A DNA stretch of 64,000 nt from Anaerolineaceae bacterium (GCA_002699125.1 PABI01000082.1:1-64000), one strand, 5' to 3'; shown: positions 26,818 through 35,747, numbered from the stretch's first letter. Numbers and translations are program-made. The notes: a model not told the origin generated them from the letters alone.

Positions 26818-28212
26818 TTATGAATAATGGTGCTTACCAGACAGCACCGTCCCATCGGGGATATGCACCTGGGAATCGGTTTCATTGCGCAGCCAAACGT
26901 CTCCCTGGCAAACCACATCTTGGCCAAAGCAAAAGTCGCCTTCCACGACCAGGCTTTTGTTTTGCACCAGCGACGGCGCACCATGAGGAAAACGGGCGTC
27001 TAAATCTGAAACGTATTTGTAGAAACGGCCGTCCAGCTTAATGTTAAAATGGCGCATTTGGCGATGGCCACTGGGCACAATGCGAAAATCCTCAGTAAGC
27101 GTATAAGCATCGGAGCGAACAGCTAACAAATCATCACTGGTCTTTACCGGGGCAAAGCGGCTGCGCGGCACGCGAATGGCCTGAGCACCTTTAAAGACGG
27201 CAATTGCCGAGCCCATCGCCGTTTCCAGCTGGTAAACCGGCGTTGAATCCGGGTCGCGGGGATCGACTGTTTTGCTGTTGCGAATCATGGGCAGCCCCAG
27301 ACGGAAATCGTGCGCCTCCATTTGCCGGTAGAGGGTAGGCAAATGGAACCACAGGTTGTTGGTGTTGAAATATTGGTGGCGCTGGGTGTTTTGAAATGCG
27401 GCCGTATCGTTTGGCGGACATTGGGCCGATTCGCGCAAAATAAGCTGGCCATCATGCCGCTGGGCCAGGTGACCGCCCTTCTTATCCATTTCCGTTCGGT
27501 CAGCCACTTCCATCATAAACGGAATTTCGTTATCTACGAAATAGCCCAAAATAGACAAATCGACCACCGCGCCCAAATTATCGGCATTGGAGACAAAAGC
27601 GTATTCGTATCCTTTTTCCAGCAGGGCCGGCAAAATTTCGCTGGTGATCAACGCGGTATAAATATCGCCATGACCTGGCGGGCACCACTCCAGCTCTGGA
27701 TTTTCTGGCCAATCAACAGGTTGCAAATTGTCTTGCCGAATCTTTGGCTCCTTGTGCTGCAAAAAGCTGTGGGGCAGTGCGTGGTTCAGGTTGGGATATT
27801 TCTCCAGCAAGGCCAGGGAATCGGCCTCGGTAGAGAAGCTGTTCATAAGCAGCAGCGGCACGTTGGCTAACTGTGCCTGCCGGGCGATGATGTCCAGAAA
27901 AGAGTGGCCATCTTTAACGGGCAGCAAGGATTTGGCTTTTTCCAGGCCCATGCTGGTGCCCAAACCGCCGTTGAGTTTGATAACGGCCGTTTTTGCCAAA
28001 GCATATTTGCCAATCGTTTCTAACCTCTGGGAAAACTGTTCAGCATCCGGTATTTGTTTCACCGGTTCAATATCTTCTTCAGGAATATAACCGGTTTGTC
28101 CGGTTCGCAGCTGCTCGTAGTAATAAGCAAAGGTATCAATAAAAATTTGCGGCAGGCCTTCAGCCTTCATGCGGGTCAGAAATGGGGAAAAAGTAGAAGT
28201 CATAATTGTCAT
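26818..28212 (-). CDS. UTP--glucose-1-phosphate uridylyltransferase (eukaryotic-type UGP)
   Basis: The 464-residue product has the UGP-type nucleotide-binding motif KLNGGLGTSMG followed by KSLLPVK, then NADNLG, NTNNLWFHL and a C-terminal left-handed beta-helix-like end. It is of the eukaryotic/UAP-related UGPase type rather than GalU type. It should form UDP-glucose from UTP and glucose-1-phosphate, feeding glycan and glycolipid synthesis such as that suggested by the 51-58 kb cluster. Two in-frame ATGs (28212, 28203) are close together; AGGCGA upstream favours the first. A uridylyltransferase for a related sugar-phosphate is the alternative. The gene lies just downstream of a TPR-protein gene. 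Confidence 0.9.
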   Translation of the reverse strand: MTIMTSTFSPFLTRMKAEGLPQIFIDTFAYYYEQLRTGQTGYIPEEDIEPVKQIPDAEQFSQRLETIGKYALAKTAVIKLNGGLGTSMGLEKAKSLLPVKDGHSFLDIIARQAQLANVPLLLMNSFSTEADSLALLEKYPNLNHALPHSFLQHKEPKIRQDNLQPVDWPENPELEWCPPGHGDIYTALITSEILPALLEKGYEYAFVSNADNLGAVVDLSILGYFVDNEIPFMMEVADRTEMDKKGGHLAQRHDGQLILRESAQCPPNDTAAFQNTQRHQYFNTNNLWFHLPTLYRQMEAHDFRLGLPMIRNSKTVDPRDPDSTPVYQLETAMGSAIAVFKGAQAIRVPRSRFAPVKTSDDLLAVRSDAYTLTEDFRIVPSGHRQMRHFNIKLDGRFYKYVSDLDARFPHGAPSLVQNKSLVVEGDFCFGQDVVCQGDVWLRNETDSQVHIPDGTVLSGKHHYS

Positions 28213-28285
28213 AGGTTCGCCTTTTTTGGGTAGATTACGATTAAGCGACTGTGATGAAACGGGCGAATAGATTAGGAGAACGGCT

Positions 28286-28807
28286 TTAGGTACGGCCGTT
28301 CAATTTGTTACGCAATTTATCAATCAGGTTTCGCGCGTCTTGATCATTGGGATTTGCCTGCACGGCGCGCTTGAACCAGGCAATTGCCATCTCATATTCA
28401 CGCCGGTCACGGTAAATCAGCCCAATGTTATAAGCCACGTTCGGGGCCACAGGATCAATGGCCAAGGCCTCTTCAAAGGCAGCAATTGCTTGCAATTGTT
28501 CATCTTCCCGCGCTAAAACGGGATTGCCCAGGTAAGCGGCCCCTAAATTGGTCCACACCATGGCATTGTTTGGCGCCTGTTCACGCAACTTTTCCAGCAA
28601 GGTCACAGCCTGCTTAAACTTTTTGGTTAAGATATATGCACCACTCAGGTTCAAAGATGTATCAAAATGATCCGGTTTTAAAGCATGTGCCTGCTGCAAG
28701 ATGGTAACAGCCTCATTCACCTTTCCACGATACAAAAGCTGGCTCCCCTGCCGAAACAGCACTTCAAAATTCGAATCCTTATCCTGTTTTCTGGAATCTT
28801 TCTCCAT
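28286..28807 (-). CDS. TPR-repeat protein
   Basis: The 173-residue product is made of about four tetratricopeptide repeats (residues 15-160), each with the W/L-G/A-Y/F-A-P spacing: FRQGSQLLYRGKVNEAV, LNLSGAYILTKKFKQAV, TNLGAAYLG, YNIGLIYRDRREYEMAI. There is no signal peptide or membrane helix, so it is probably a cytoplasmic adaptor. TPR arrays bind partner proteins, and the partner is unknown. ATG at 28807 is chosen; a TTG at 28819 is weaker. The stretch upstream (28808-29258) is a divergent promoter region with an operator-like palindrome. The C-terminal codons contain one ACGGCCGT palindrome. Confidence 0.85.
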   Translation of the reverse strand: MEKDSRKQDKDSNFEVLFRQGSQLLYRGKVNEAVTILQQAHALKPDHFDTSLNLSGAYILTKKFKQAVTLLEKLREQAPNNAMVWTNLGAAYLGNPVLAREDEQLQAIAAFEEALAIDPVAPNVAYNIGLIYRDRREYEMAIAWFKRAVQANPNDQDARNLIDKLRNKLNGRT

Positions 28808-28894
28808 TTCTTTACACAACCTTTCTAAAGAGTATCCTTACAAGTTAATCAAACCTCTGGAATTATGTAAAAGCCAAAAAGAAGTTTGAATTAG

Positions 28895-28908
28895 AATGAG
28901 CGCTCATT
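28895..28908. promoter_or_regulatory. Perfect 14-bp palindrome, possible operator
   Basis: AATGAGCGCTCATT is fully symmetric and lies about 90 bp upstream of the TPR gene start and 350 bp from the lipoprotein start. The shape matches TetR-family sites, but no such regulator is encoded in this window. Confidence 0.4.
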
Positions 28909-29184
28909 TGGCTTTTACTTGAGCAAACCACCGAGAAATCGCGCCTCGTTTTTCAAATTACTTTCTGTGGTTTGCTTAATTCCGGTTTATTTCCTTTTGA
29001 ACTCAGCTGCATTTACATTCATTAAGCACGGTATCACCCAAACATGGCCAACGGAACGTATGCGACATCGACGATGGTTCGGTGATGGTATTTAAATCGA
29101 CATATCTTAATGATAAACTGAGCTTTAAATCGTCAAAAAACGCTTTCTCTATGCGAACAATCGTAATAATGAATTTAAGGTAAA

Positions 29185-29212
29185 TTGCGTAAACAAGAAA
29201 CTGTAATATTAT
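29185..29212 (+). promoter_or_regulatory. Candidate promoter of the 29259 lipoprotein gene
   Basis: TTGCGT and TATTAT with a 16-bp spacer. The start site would be near 29219, leaving a leader of about 40 nt with GAGGAGA before the ATG. Confidence 0.4.
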
Positions 29213-29258
29213 AGTATGATTCAACCCCCTATGTTCAAAAGAGAAGAGGAGAAAAAAG

Positions 29259-29924
29259 ATGAACAAAAAAGCAGTATTACTCTGGATAATTGCCTTCATT
29301 TTTTTAGTTGCCTGTGGCGGAGGAGGTGATGCAGAACCAGACACCCCCGCTTCAGACAATGATACCAGTTCTTCCACAACAACGGAAACCACCGAAACTG
29401 TGGAAGAAGACAGTGCACCAGCTGATTCAGAGGAAATGGCAGAGGAGCCCACCGAAGAAAGCGAACCAACAGATGAGGCAGAGTCCATGGAAGAGGATAT
29501 GGACGAAGAACCTGCCGCCGAAGAACCGGCTGAAGAACCCGCAGAAGAAACAGCTGAGGAGCCGGCCGCTTCTGATTCACCATTTGGCGATCGCCCCATG
29601 AGCGGAACCGATCCAGAAACAGGACTTCCTGTGAACCCAGAATCGGTCAATCCTGGTGACACATTTATTGTGCGGGGCGAAATTATTAGCATGAACCTCA
29701 CCCCCACCACCTCACCAGAATTTTTGATCCAGTCTCCAGATGGAATCAACTTCCGTCTGCGCAGTCAGGATCTGGCAGATACTTACTATGAGGATGGCGA
29801 TCAGCTTCAAGCGTTCCAATATCAGAACGGCCTTTTGGCCCAGGCCACAGCCACATTGGCCGCCGATGCCAGCCCATCTGACATCCCCACAAGTACCGAC
29901 CTCGTCCTTGTTAAAGATGAGTAA
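29259..29924 (+). CDS. Acidic lipoprotein of unknown function
   Basis: The 221-residue product has a lipoprotein signal (AFIFLVAC, Cys at about residue 20, followed by GGGG) and is probably lipid-anchored outside the membrane. Residues about 25-110 form a low-complexity linker of Glu/Ala/Pro/Thr/Ser (EEPAEEPAEE). A C-terminal domain of about 95 residues (DTFIVRGEIISMN to the end) looks like a small OB/beta-barrel fold by strand pattern only. I do not recognise a family. GAGGAGA lies 7 nt upstream of the ATG. A strong terminator follows directly, so it is a single-gene unit. It lacks the ACGGCCGT palindrome that marks most genes here. Confidence 0.75.
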   Translation: MNKKAVLLWIIAFIFLVACGGGGDAEPDTPASDNDTSSSTTTETTETVEEDSAPADSEEMAEEPTEESEPTDEAESMEEDMDEEPAAEEPAEEPAEETAEEPAASDSPFGDRPMSGTDPETGLPVNPESVNPGDTFIVRGEIISMNLTPTTSPEFLIQSPDGINFRLRSQDLADTYYEDGDQLQAFQYQNGLLAQATATLAADASPSDIPTSTDLVLVKDE

Positions 29925-29956
29925 TTAGCGTCTATTCTATTAAGCAGATGTGAGGC

Positions 29957-29993
29957 AAAGCTGCGATGCAATTTGGCATCGCAGCTTTTTTTA
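29957..29993 (+). terminator. Rho-independent terminator of the lipoprotein gene
   Basis: A perfect 13-bp stem (29957-29969 with 29976-29988), 6-nt loop AATTTG, and a run of seven T (29986-29992). It starts 33 bp after the stop codon. Confidence 0.93.
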
Positions 29994-30046
29994 TTCGTGT
30001 AGCACATATCGACTATTAAATTGACAATCATTATGTTGATTTATAT

Positions 30047-30075
30047 TTGATCTTATGAAAAGTAATTGTTATAAT
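30047..30075 (+). promoter_or_regulatory. Strong sigma-70-type promoter for the recombinase gene
   Basis: TTGATC (30047-30052), a 17-bp spacer and TGtTATAAT (30067-30075) form the best promoter match in the window. Transcription from about 30082 gives a leader of nearly 200 nt before the recombinase ATG. That leader shows an imperfect stem around AACTCTTTAGAGTGG and an AAGGAGTG ribosome site, but I cannot match it to a known riboswitch. Confidence 0.65.
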
Positions 30076-30280
30076 GCCCCTAGTTTAACTTACATAATCT
30101 TAATTTAAGTTGTCCGATATCATTTCATCTGGCACTTTCTGGCTCAGCACTAAAATAACTCTTTAGAGTGGCTCCTCTCTCGGTAGGCAAACGTATTTGC
30201 TGCATACACCTGATACGCTTGTTGCTACACGAAACAAAGCCCTCAATAAAGACCCTGGGCATAGCAAGGAGTGTGAGGCG

Positions 30281-31153
30281 ATGGAAGAACAGCTGCTCGC
30301 CTTCCTGAAGTTCCTTCAACAAGAGTACAAGTATTCAAGCAACACAATAGCTGCCTACAAAAACGACCTCGGTCAATTTGTCTCCTACTTGCAAGAGAAG
30401 AAGTTGAACAACGCAGGAAGCTGGCAATCAATTGGTGCCGATGAAATCAACCGGTATGTGACCTACATGAAGGATCAGCCGTATGCGTCTTCATCTGTCG
30501 CCCGAAAAGTTGCTGCGGTAAAGTCTTTCTTTAACTATTTGGAAACAAACAAGATCATCCAGGAAAATCCCACCACGGATATTGATTCGCCTAAAGTAAA
30601 AAAGAGGCTGCCAAAAACGCTTTCAGCCGAAGAGGTTGAGCGACTTTTGGAAGCACCCGCCAGCAAAAAATCGCCCAAAAATCTACGGGATATGGCTTTG
30701 CTAAATATGCTGTATTCCACCGGTATGCGGGTAACAGAAGTGGTGTCACTTCGGCTGGAGGATGTTGATTTAGAAAACAAGGTATTGTACTGTCCGGGGA
30801 AAGACGACCAGGTTCGTGAATTGCCCTTTGACCAAGAGACAGAAGAAATCCTGGAAAACTACATGGAAGAGGGACGGCCGTTTCTCGTTAAAGATAAAGA
30901 TGAAACTGCCATGTTCCTGAACCATCGGGGGCAGCAGCTAACCCGACAAGGGTTGTGGCTTATCATTAAAGCGTATGCTAAAGAAGCAGACCTTAGCGTC
31001 GCGGTAACGCCACACACACTGCGCCACAGCTTTGCCGCCCACAAGCTCAACAGCGGCTCAGATTTACAGGAAGTGCAAAAGCTGCTGGGGCATGCCAACA
31101 TCTCAACAACGCAAATTTATACCCAGCTGGAAGAAACCGAAACATCTGAATAA
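30281..31153 (+). CDS. Tyrosine recombinase, XerC/XerD family
   Basis: The 290-residue protein has an N-terminal SAM-like core-binding domain (residues 1-100) and a catalytic domain with the full set of recombinase residues: Arg150 in STGMRVTE, Lys174 in CPGKDDQ, His245 and Arg248 in HTLRHSF, His271 in LGHANI and nucleophile Tyr280. Its length fits XerC/XerD, which resolve chromosome dimers at dif. An integrase of a mobile element is possible, but no other mobile genes or att-like repeats are visible nearby. AAGGAGTG upstream supports the ATG at 30281. The gene is driven from a strong promoter with a long leader. Confidence 0.92.
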   Translation: MEEQLLAFLKFLQQEYKYSSNTIAAYKNDLGQFVSYLQEKKLNNAGSWQSIGADEINRYVTYMKDQPYASSSVARKVAAVKSFFNYLETNKIIQENPTTDIDSPKVKKRLPKTLSAEEVERLLEAPASKKSPKNLRDMALLNMLYSTGMRVTEVVSLRLEDVDLENKVLYCPGKDDQVRELPFDQETEEILENYMEEGRPFLVKDKDETAMFLNHRGQQLTRQGLWLIIKAYAKEADLSVAVTPHTLRHSFAAHKLNSGSDLQEVQKLLGHANISTTQIYTQLEETETSE

Positions 31154-31185
31154 GCAGCTAACTCAATAATCGAAACAGTTCAAGC

Positions 31186-31209
31186 GCCACGGCAAACCAT
31201 TGTCGTGGC
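31186..31209 (+). terminator. Stem-loop after the recombinase gene
   Basis: GCCACGGCA (31186-31194) pairs with TGTCGTGGC (31201-31209) with one G-U, loop of 6 nt. It lies 33 bp past the recombinase stop and 21 bp before the next ATG. The T-run is short (CTCTT). Confidence 0.5.
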
Positions 31210-31230
31210 CTCTTACTTTCAGGGGAAACC

Positions 31231-32073
31231 ATGACAACCACAGAAACCGCAAAACAAATAGAAATTGCTGTCCAGGCAGTTCGCCAACAAACCATCTACC
31301 GCCCTACCGTGGGTTTGGTACTTGGCTCCGGATTGAGCGAACTGGCCAACAGCATCCAGGACCCGGACATTATCCCCTACGATCATATTCCTGGCTGGCC
31401 GCAATCAACTGTGGTCGGCCACAGCGGCCGTTTAGTCATCGGTACGTTAGAAGGCAAAACAGTACTCGTACAGCAAGGTCGTGCCCACTACTATGAAGGG
31501 TACGATATGGACCAGATTACCTTGCCTGTTCGCGTGATGCACGCCCTGGGCATCAAGATATTGATTGTGACCAACGCTGCCGGTGGCATCAATGCAGCCT
31601 TCTCACCAGGCGATCTGATGCTTATCACCGATCACATCAACTTCTTGGGACTGGCTGGACAAAATCCGCTGCGTGGACCCAATGATGAGGCAATTGGACC
31701 GCGCTTTCCAGACATGATTGGTACATACAATTTGAAATTGAGAAAGATGGCGCATGAAACAGCCGCAGCCAACAATTTCACCTTGCAAGAAGGCACCTAC
31801 GCCTACGTGGCTGGCCCCAGCTTTGAAACACCGGCCGAATTGCGCTTTTTACGTACCGTAGGCGCTGACGCCGTCGGCATGTCTACAGTGCCTACCGTCG
31901 TCGTGGCCCGCCACGCCGGTATGAAAATCATGGGCATCTCTTCCATTACCAACATGGCCGTCCCCGACCCCAAACCAGGCACCGTGCTGGATCACGAAGA
32001 AGTATTAGAAACGGGGAAGCAAATCATCCCCCGTTTGACCGCCCTGCTGCGCGGCATCCTGCAACAACTCTAA
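31231..32073 (+). CDS. Purine-nucleoside phosphorylase
   Basis: The 280-residue protein matches the trimeric PNP (PunA/DeoD-like type II) family: LVLGSGLSEL, GHSGRLVIG, QGRAHYYEGYD, TNAAGGIN, DHINFLG, GPSFETPAE and VGMSTVPTVVVARH. It cleaves inosine/guanosine-type nucleosides with phosphate to a free base and ribose-1-phosphate in purine salvage. Catalytic Glu and Asn positions appear intact. An alternative, methylthioadenosine phosphorylase, is less likely given the GPSFETPAE motif. CAGGGGAAA lies just upstream of the ATG. It may share a transcript with the recombinase, but a hairpin lies between them. Confidence 0.94.
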   Translation: MTTTETAKQIEIAVQAVRQQTIYRPTVGLVLGSGLSELANSIQDPDIIPYDHIPGWPQSTVVGHSGRLVIGTLEGKTVLVQQGRAHYYEGYDMDQITLPVRVMHALGIKILIVTNAAGGINAAFSPGDLMLITDHINFLGLAGQNPLRGPNDEAIGPRFPDMIGTYNLKLRKMAHETAAANNFTLQEGTYAYVAGPSFETPAELRFLRTVGADAVGMSTVPTVVVARHAGMKIMGISSITNMAVPDPKPGTVLDHEEVLETGKQIIPRLTALLRGILQQL

Positions 32074-32117
32074 TTCCAAGATACAATCACAGACGAGCAA
32101 AAGCTGATAGAATTACG

Positions 32118-32139
32118 GAGCGCACAGATTTGTGCGCTC
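32118..32139 (+). terminator. Stem-loop after the PNP gene
   Basis: A perfect 9-bp stem, GAGCGCACA with TGTGCGCTC, and a 4-nt loop. The T-run is weak. Confidence 0.6.
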
Positions 32140-32223
32140 TTGCATGTCTGTGTAACTTGCGAACTCAAACAATGCAGCGCCGCGGAGAAGTGAAGAAATA
32201 ATCTGCGGCTACCTACAATCAAC

Positions 32224-33009
32224 ATGGATCAATTTTACGTCTTCATTCTGCGCAACGATATTCCCCTGTACATCATCTCTGCTCTAGGGCTTGTCTGGTA
32301 CATCAGCCAGTTCATTCGTGCTCAGCAGCAGCTTCGCGTATCGGTATTCAATCTGGAACGGGAGACCAACACGCACATCCGCAACACGGCGCTTATTGTT
32401 ATTTTGATACTTTCAGGAATTATTGCCGGCGTTTACTACGTCAACACCCAGGTTGCCCCGACGCTGCCGGCCACATTACTGCGGCCAGCCACGCCAACCC
32501 CAGATATTTTTCGCACACCTTTGTCTTCTCCCACACCACTGCTAACCCGGCAGCCCACGCCTACGCCACCGCTGGTGCCCACCATTACCCTGGCCAGCAA
32601 TCCGGGCGACCCGGCCCCCAATCCGGCCGCAGAAGAAGCGACACCAGAAGAAATCGCAACGGCCGTTGGCACCCCCACTCCGCCACCGACCCCATCCGTC
32701 GGCTGCACTGTCCAGCTTAACATCACTGAACCGCGCAACGGCTCCGTTGTTTCGGGCACCATCATGTTTAACGGCACGGCCGATTTTGAGAATTTCGGCT
32801 ATTACACGCTAGAAGCCAACGGCCCGCAAACCGGCGGGCAGTGGGCCTCACTGCTGGGACGTAATATTGAGCAAACGGTGCAGGAAGGATTCTTGGGAAG
32901 CGTCAACTTGAGCCAATGGGAGCCTGGCCCTTACCTCATTCGGCTGTCAGCCGCTGATCAATCGCAAAACATCATTGCTCAATGCGTGATACAGGTAACG
33001 CTGCAATAG
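32224..33009 (+). CDS. Membrane protein with Pro/Thr linker and extracellular domain
   Basis: The 261-residue protein has two N-terminal hydrophobic segments (about residues 12-29 and 57-75, ALIVILILSGIIAGVYYV), a Thr/Pro-rich linker (about 85-155) and a C-terminal beta domain (about 160-261) beginning VQLNITEPRNGSVVSGT. That opening (I..P..G..V.G...F.G.A) is typical of Ig-like extracellular domains. The family is not recognised. A related arrangement occurs in the 8904 product, so it belongs to this organism's class of surface-exposed single-domain membrane proteins. No clear ribosome site precedes the ATG. It converges with rsmD. Confidence 0.7.
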   Translation: MDQFYVFILRNDIPLYIISALGLVWYISQFIRAQQQLRVSVFNLERETNTHIRNTALIVILILSGIIAGVYYVNTQVAPTLPATLLRPATPTPDIFRTPLSSPTPLLTRQPTPTPPLVPTITLASNPGDPAPNPAAEEATPEEIATAVGTPTPPPTPSVGCTVQLNITEPRNGSVVSGTIMFNGTADFENFGYYTLEANGPQTGGQWASLLGRNIEQTVQEGFLGSVNLSQWEPGPYLIRLSAADQSQNIIAQCVIQVTLQ

Positions 33010-33048
33010 TCGTGTTGAGAGAAACGTGCATGCTGAAAGTGCTACACA

Positions 33049-33615
33049 TCACGTATCATTTTGCTCATAAAAGCAAAGCTGAGTATTGCCGTAGGTGCGG
33101 CTGTCGTACAAAGCCAAATTTTGCAGCGTGAGGGGTTCGTACTCTTTGGGATCGATTTGCACCACGACGATGCCCGCGGGGGTTAGCCAGGCAGACGGCC
33201 GTTCATCCACCACCGCCATCACTTTTTGCCACAAACCCAAATATTGCGGTGGGGCGACGTAGATGAGGTGGAAACGGCCGTTGTCTCCCTCAACAGCAGC
33301 CCGCTTCAAATAAGCAAACGCATCTGCCTGGACGACCTGGCCGCGCTGCTGCAAGCGCGTCGTTTGCAAGTTAGCCTGAATGGTGTTGATGGCCGGGCGC
33401 ACTTTGTCCACAAACACGACCTCAGCCGCTCCCCGGCTCAATGCCTCAATACCCACCTGCCCCGTCCCGGCAAACAGATCCAGCCACACCTCATCATTGA
33501 CCTTGCCCAGAATATTGAACAAGCTCTCCTTGACGCGGTCCATGATGGGCCGGGTGGAATCACCCGGTACACGCTTGAGCCGGCTCCCCCGGGCACTGCC
33601 GCTGATGACGCGCAT
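33049..33615 (-). CDS. rsmD: 16S rRNA G966 N2-methyltransferase RsmD family
   Basis: The 188-residue protein has the RsmD opening (MRVISGSARG, STRPIMDRVKESLFNIL), SAM-binding motif LDLFAGTGQVGIEALSRGA and acidic VFVDK. The family methylates G966 of 16S rRNA. Its catalytic motif IV, normally DPPY/F, reads APPQY at residues 121-125: the Asp that should contact the target base is absent. Whether this is tolerated in the phylum or marks altered activity is unknown. The start is ATG with a weak CGAAAGAA upstream. A CAGTAATCAGTA inverted repeat separates it from sucD. Confidence 0.88.
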   Translation of the reverse strand: MRVISGSARGSRLKRVPGDSTRPIMDRVKESLFNILGKVNDEVWLDLFAGTGQVGIEALSRGAAEVVFVDKVRPAINTIQANLQTTRLQQRGQVVQADAFAYLKRAAVEGDNGRFHLIYVAPPQYLGLWQKVMAVVDERPSAWLTPAGIVVVQIDPKEYEPLTLQNLALYDSRTYGNTQLCFYEQNDT

Positions 33616-33624
33616 TTCTTTCGG

Positions 33625-33705
33625 AGTAATCAGTACCCAGTAATCAGTATTCAGTTCTGCAAATAAACAACTAAATACTGATCACTGACCTACTGGTTAC
33701 TGACC
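33625..33705. repeat. Inverted repeat, CAGTAATCAGTA family
   Basis: CAGTAATCAGTATT (33639-33652) is repeated in inverted form at 33674-33687 with one mismatch, and further copies of the AGTAATCAGTA unit flank both sides. It lies between sucD and rsmD, both on the minus strand. Confidence 0.7.
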
Positions 33706-33711
33706 ACCGAT

Positions 33712-34590
33712 CTAACGGTGTGCGGCCACAATCTTGGCAATATCGTCAGGATTGTCTGCCACTTTGACACCGGCGGCGCGCAGGGCCTCCACTTTGCTTT
33801 CGGCCGTGCCGCTTTTGCCCTCAACGATGGCCCCGGCGTGCCCCATCCGCTTGCCGGGAGGAGCCGTGCGGCCAGCGATGAAGGAAGTTACCGGTTTGGT
33901 AACATGCTGGGCAATATAGGCAGCCGCCTGTTCTTCCGCATTGCCGCCAATTTCGCCAATCATCACAATTTGCTCGGTGGCCGGATCTTCCTCAAACAGA
34001 GTCAGCACATCAATAAAGTTGGTGCCACTGATAGGATCGCCGCCAATACCCACGCAAGTGGATTGGCCAATGCCCAACTTTGTCAGGGCATCGATCACTT
34101 CATACGTCAGCGTCCCGCTCTTGGAAACAACACCGACATTGCCAGGAGTGGCAATAGCCCCGGGAATAATCCCCACTTTGGCTTCACCCGGGGTAAGTAA
34201 GCCGGGACAGTTTGGCCCCACCAACCGGACGCTGAGCGTATCCAAATAGGCACGGGCAGCGATCATATCCAGCACGGGAATATGTTCCGTGAGGCACGTG
34301 ATGAGTTCAACACCGGCATCGGCTGCCTCGTAAATGGCATCGACGGCAAAGCGGGCCGGCACAAAAATGAGGGAAGCATTGGCCCCGGTGGCAGTTACGG
34401 CTTCCTTGACTGTATCAAAAACGGGCACTTTTTTGTCTTCGGTGCTGAACCATTGGCCGCCTTTACCAGGCGTAACTCCAGCGACGACGTTGGTGCCGTA
34501 TTCGATCATCTGCGTTGTGTGGAAGCTGCCTTCGCGCCCGGTAATGCCCTGGACAATCAGACGTGTGTTTTTATCGACGAGAATACTCAT
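33712..34590 (-). CDS. sucD: Succinate--CoA ligase alpha subunit
   Basis: The 292-residue protein matches SucD: the CoA-binding Rossmann fold ([14 protein letters not shown]), VTPGKGG, GPNCPG, and the phospho-His loop [11 protein letters not shown] containing the active His. With SucC it converts succinyl-CoA to succinate with ADP or GDP phosphorylation in the TCA cycle. Its start overlaps the sucC stop by one base (TAATG), so the two subunits are translationally coupled. The order sucC-sucD is the usual one. Confidence 0.97.
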   Translation of the reverse strand: MSILVDKNTRLIVQGITGREGSFHTTQMIEYGTNVVAGVTPGKGGQWFSTEDKKVPVFDTVKEAVTATGANASLIFVPARFAVDAIYEAADAGVELITCLTEHIPVLDMIAARAYLDTLSVRLVGPNCPGLLTPGEAKVGIIPGAIATPGNVGVVSKSGTLTYEVIDALTKLGIGQSTCVGIGGDPISGTNFIDVLTLFEEDPATEQIVMIGEIGGNAEEQAAAYIAQHVTKPVTSFIAGRTAPPGKRMGHAGAIVEGKSGTAESKVEALRAAGVKVADNPDDIAKIVAAHR

Positions 34591-35747
34591 TATTTGGCCC
34601 CCTTTGCGGCGGCAACCGCTTTTTGTGCTGCGTCTGAGAGGGTAACGGCCGTTTCCATATCTGAATCTGCTAAGATCGCCATCCCCTCTGCGGCGTTTGT
34701 GCCAGCCAAACGAACCACCATGGGCACGTCTGTTTGTACCTGTTCTAACGCCTCGATGATGCCTTTGGCCACTTCATCACCACGGGTGATGCCACCAAAA
34801 ATGTTGATCAATACGGCTTTGACGCTTTTGTCTGACAAGATAAGACGCAGCGCCGTAGCCACCTGCTCGGCCTTTGCGCCACCACCGATATCCAGAAAGT
34901 TGGCCGGCGCACAATTGTGCTTCTCACCAAACTTCTTCACCACGTCCATGGTAGCCATTGCCAGGCCGGCCCCGTTGACCATGCAGCCAATGTTGCCATC
35001 CAGCTGGATGAGATTGATACCGCTGAGACGGGCTTCTTTTTCTGCGGCCGTTTCTTCATCAACGTCTCGCATTTCTGCCAACCGTGGCTGCCGGTACAAC
35101 CCATTGTCATCAATCGACATCTTGCCATCTAGGGCCATTAGCTTACCGTTGCCGGTAATCACCAGCGGATTAATTTCTGTCAGCGACGCGTCGTTGGCCT
35201 TGAAGCAAGAATACAAGCCCACAACAATTTTGTGAAAATCACGCCATAAATCGCGCGGCAAATCCATCGCCGACGCCAGGTACGTTGTTTGATAGCTCCG
35301 TACGCCCAAAGCCGGTTCAATGTACGCCCGAAAGATTTTTTCCGGCGTGTATTCATTGACCTCTTCAATATCCATGCCACCCTCGGCAGAAGCCATCACC
35401 ATTGGCCGCCGCTTGGCACGATCAATTAACACCGCCAGGTAAATTTCCTGGTCAATGCCACCGGGGGATTGTTCATCAATCAATACTTTATGGACCTGAA
35501 ACCCTTTGATGTTCATGCCCAAAATCTGGCTGGCGGCTTCTTCAGCTTCATTTGGATTGTTGGCCAGCTTGATACCACCGGCTTTGCCGCGTCCGCCAAT
35601 GAGCACCTGCGACTTGACGACAACTTTGCCGCCCAATTCCCGGGCAATCTCACGCGCCTCAACCGGGGTTGTGGCGATGTCACCGTTGGGAATCGGCACG
35701 CCGTGTTCGGCAAACAATCGTTTTGCTTGATATTCGTGCAGATTCAC
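34590..35747 (-). CDS. sucC: Succinate--CoA ligase beta subunit
   Basis: The 385-residue protein has the ATP-grasp fold of Suc[19 protein letters not shown] at the start, [21 protein letters not shown], and the C-terminal CoA-ligase domain with NIFGGITR. It supplies the nucleotide-binding part of succinyl-CoA synthetase. The start codon is GTG at 35747 with AAGGAG 8 nt upstream. It is first in the sucCD operon. A 320-bp stretch upstream contains the terminator of the next gene. Confidence 0.97.
   Translation of the reverse strand: MNLHEYQAKRLFAEHGVPIPNGDIATTPVEAREIARELGGKVVVKSQVLIGGRGKAGGIKLANNPNEAEEAASQILGMNIKGFQVHKVLIDEQSPGGIDQEIYLAVLIDRAKRRPMVMASAEGGMDIEEVNEYTPEKIFRAYIEPALGVRSYQTTYLASAMDLPRDLWRDFHKIVVGLYSCFKANDASLTEINPLVITGNGKLMALDGKMSIDDNGLYRQPRLAEMRDVDEETAAEKEARLSGINLIQLDGNIGCMVNGAGLAMATMDVVKKFGEKHNCAPANFLDIGGGAKAEQVATALRLILSDKSVKAVLINIFGGITRGDEVAKGIIEALEQVQTDVPMVVRLAGTNAAEGMAILADSDMETAVTLSDAAQKAVAAAKGAK

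Larger units (their letters stand above)
28808..29258. other. Divergent intergenic region with operator-like palindrome
   Basis: This 450-bp region separates the TPR gene (-) from a lipoprotein gene (+). It contains a perfect 14-bp palindrome, AATGAGCGCTCATT (28895-28908), of the sort bound by TetR-family repressors, and a second inverted pair, AAAAGCCAAA (28869-28878) with TTTGGCTTTT (28907-28916). TTGCGT (29185-29190) and TATTAT (29207-29212), 16 bp apart, may drive the lipoprotein gene. No gene or RNA is recognised. Confidence 0.5.

Noticed and set aside
29003..29749. 248-codon minus-strand open frame rich in Ser and Val
   Set aside because: It is antisense to the lipoprotein gene and its composition is the direct mirror of the Glu/Ala/Pro/Thr-rich linker; no ribosome site or domain is seen.
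30281..31153. Integrase of an integrated mobile element
   Set aside because: No tRNA gene, direct att-like repeats, excisionase or phage/ICE genes are nearby; flanking genes are housekeeping, so a Xer-type role is preferred.
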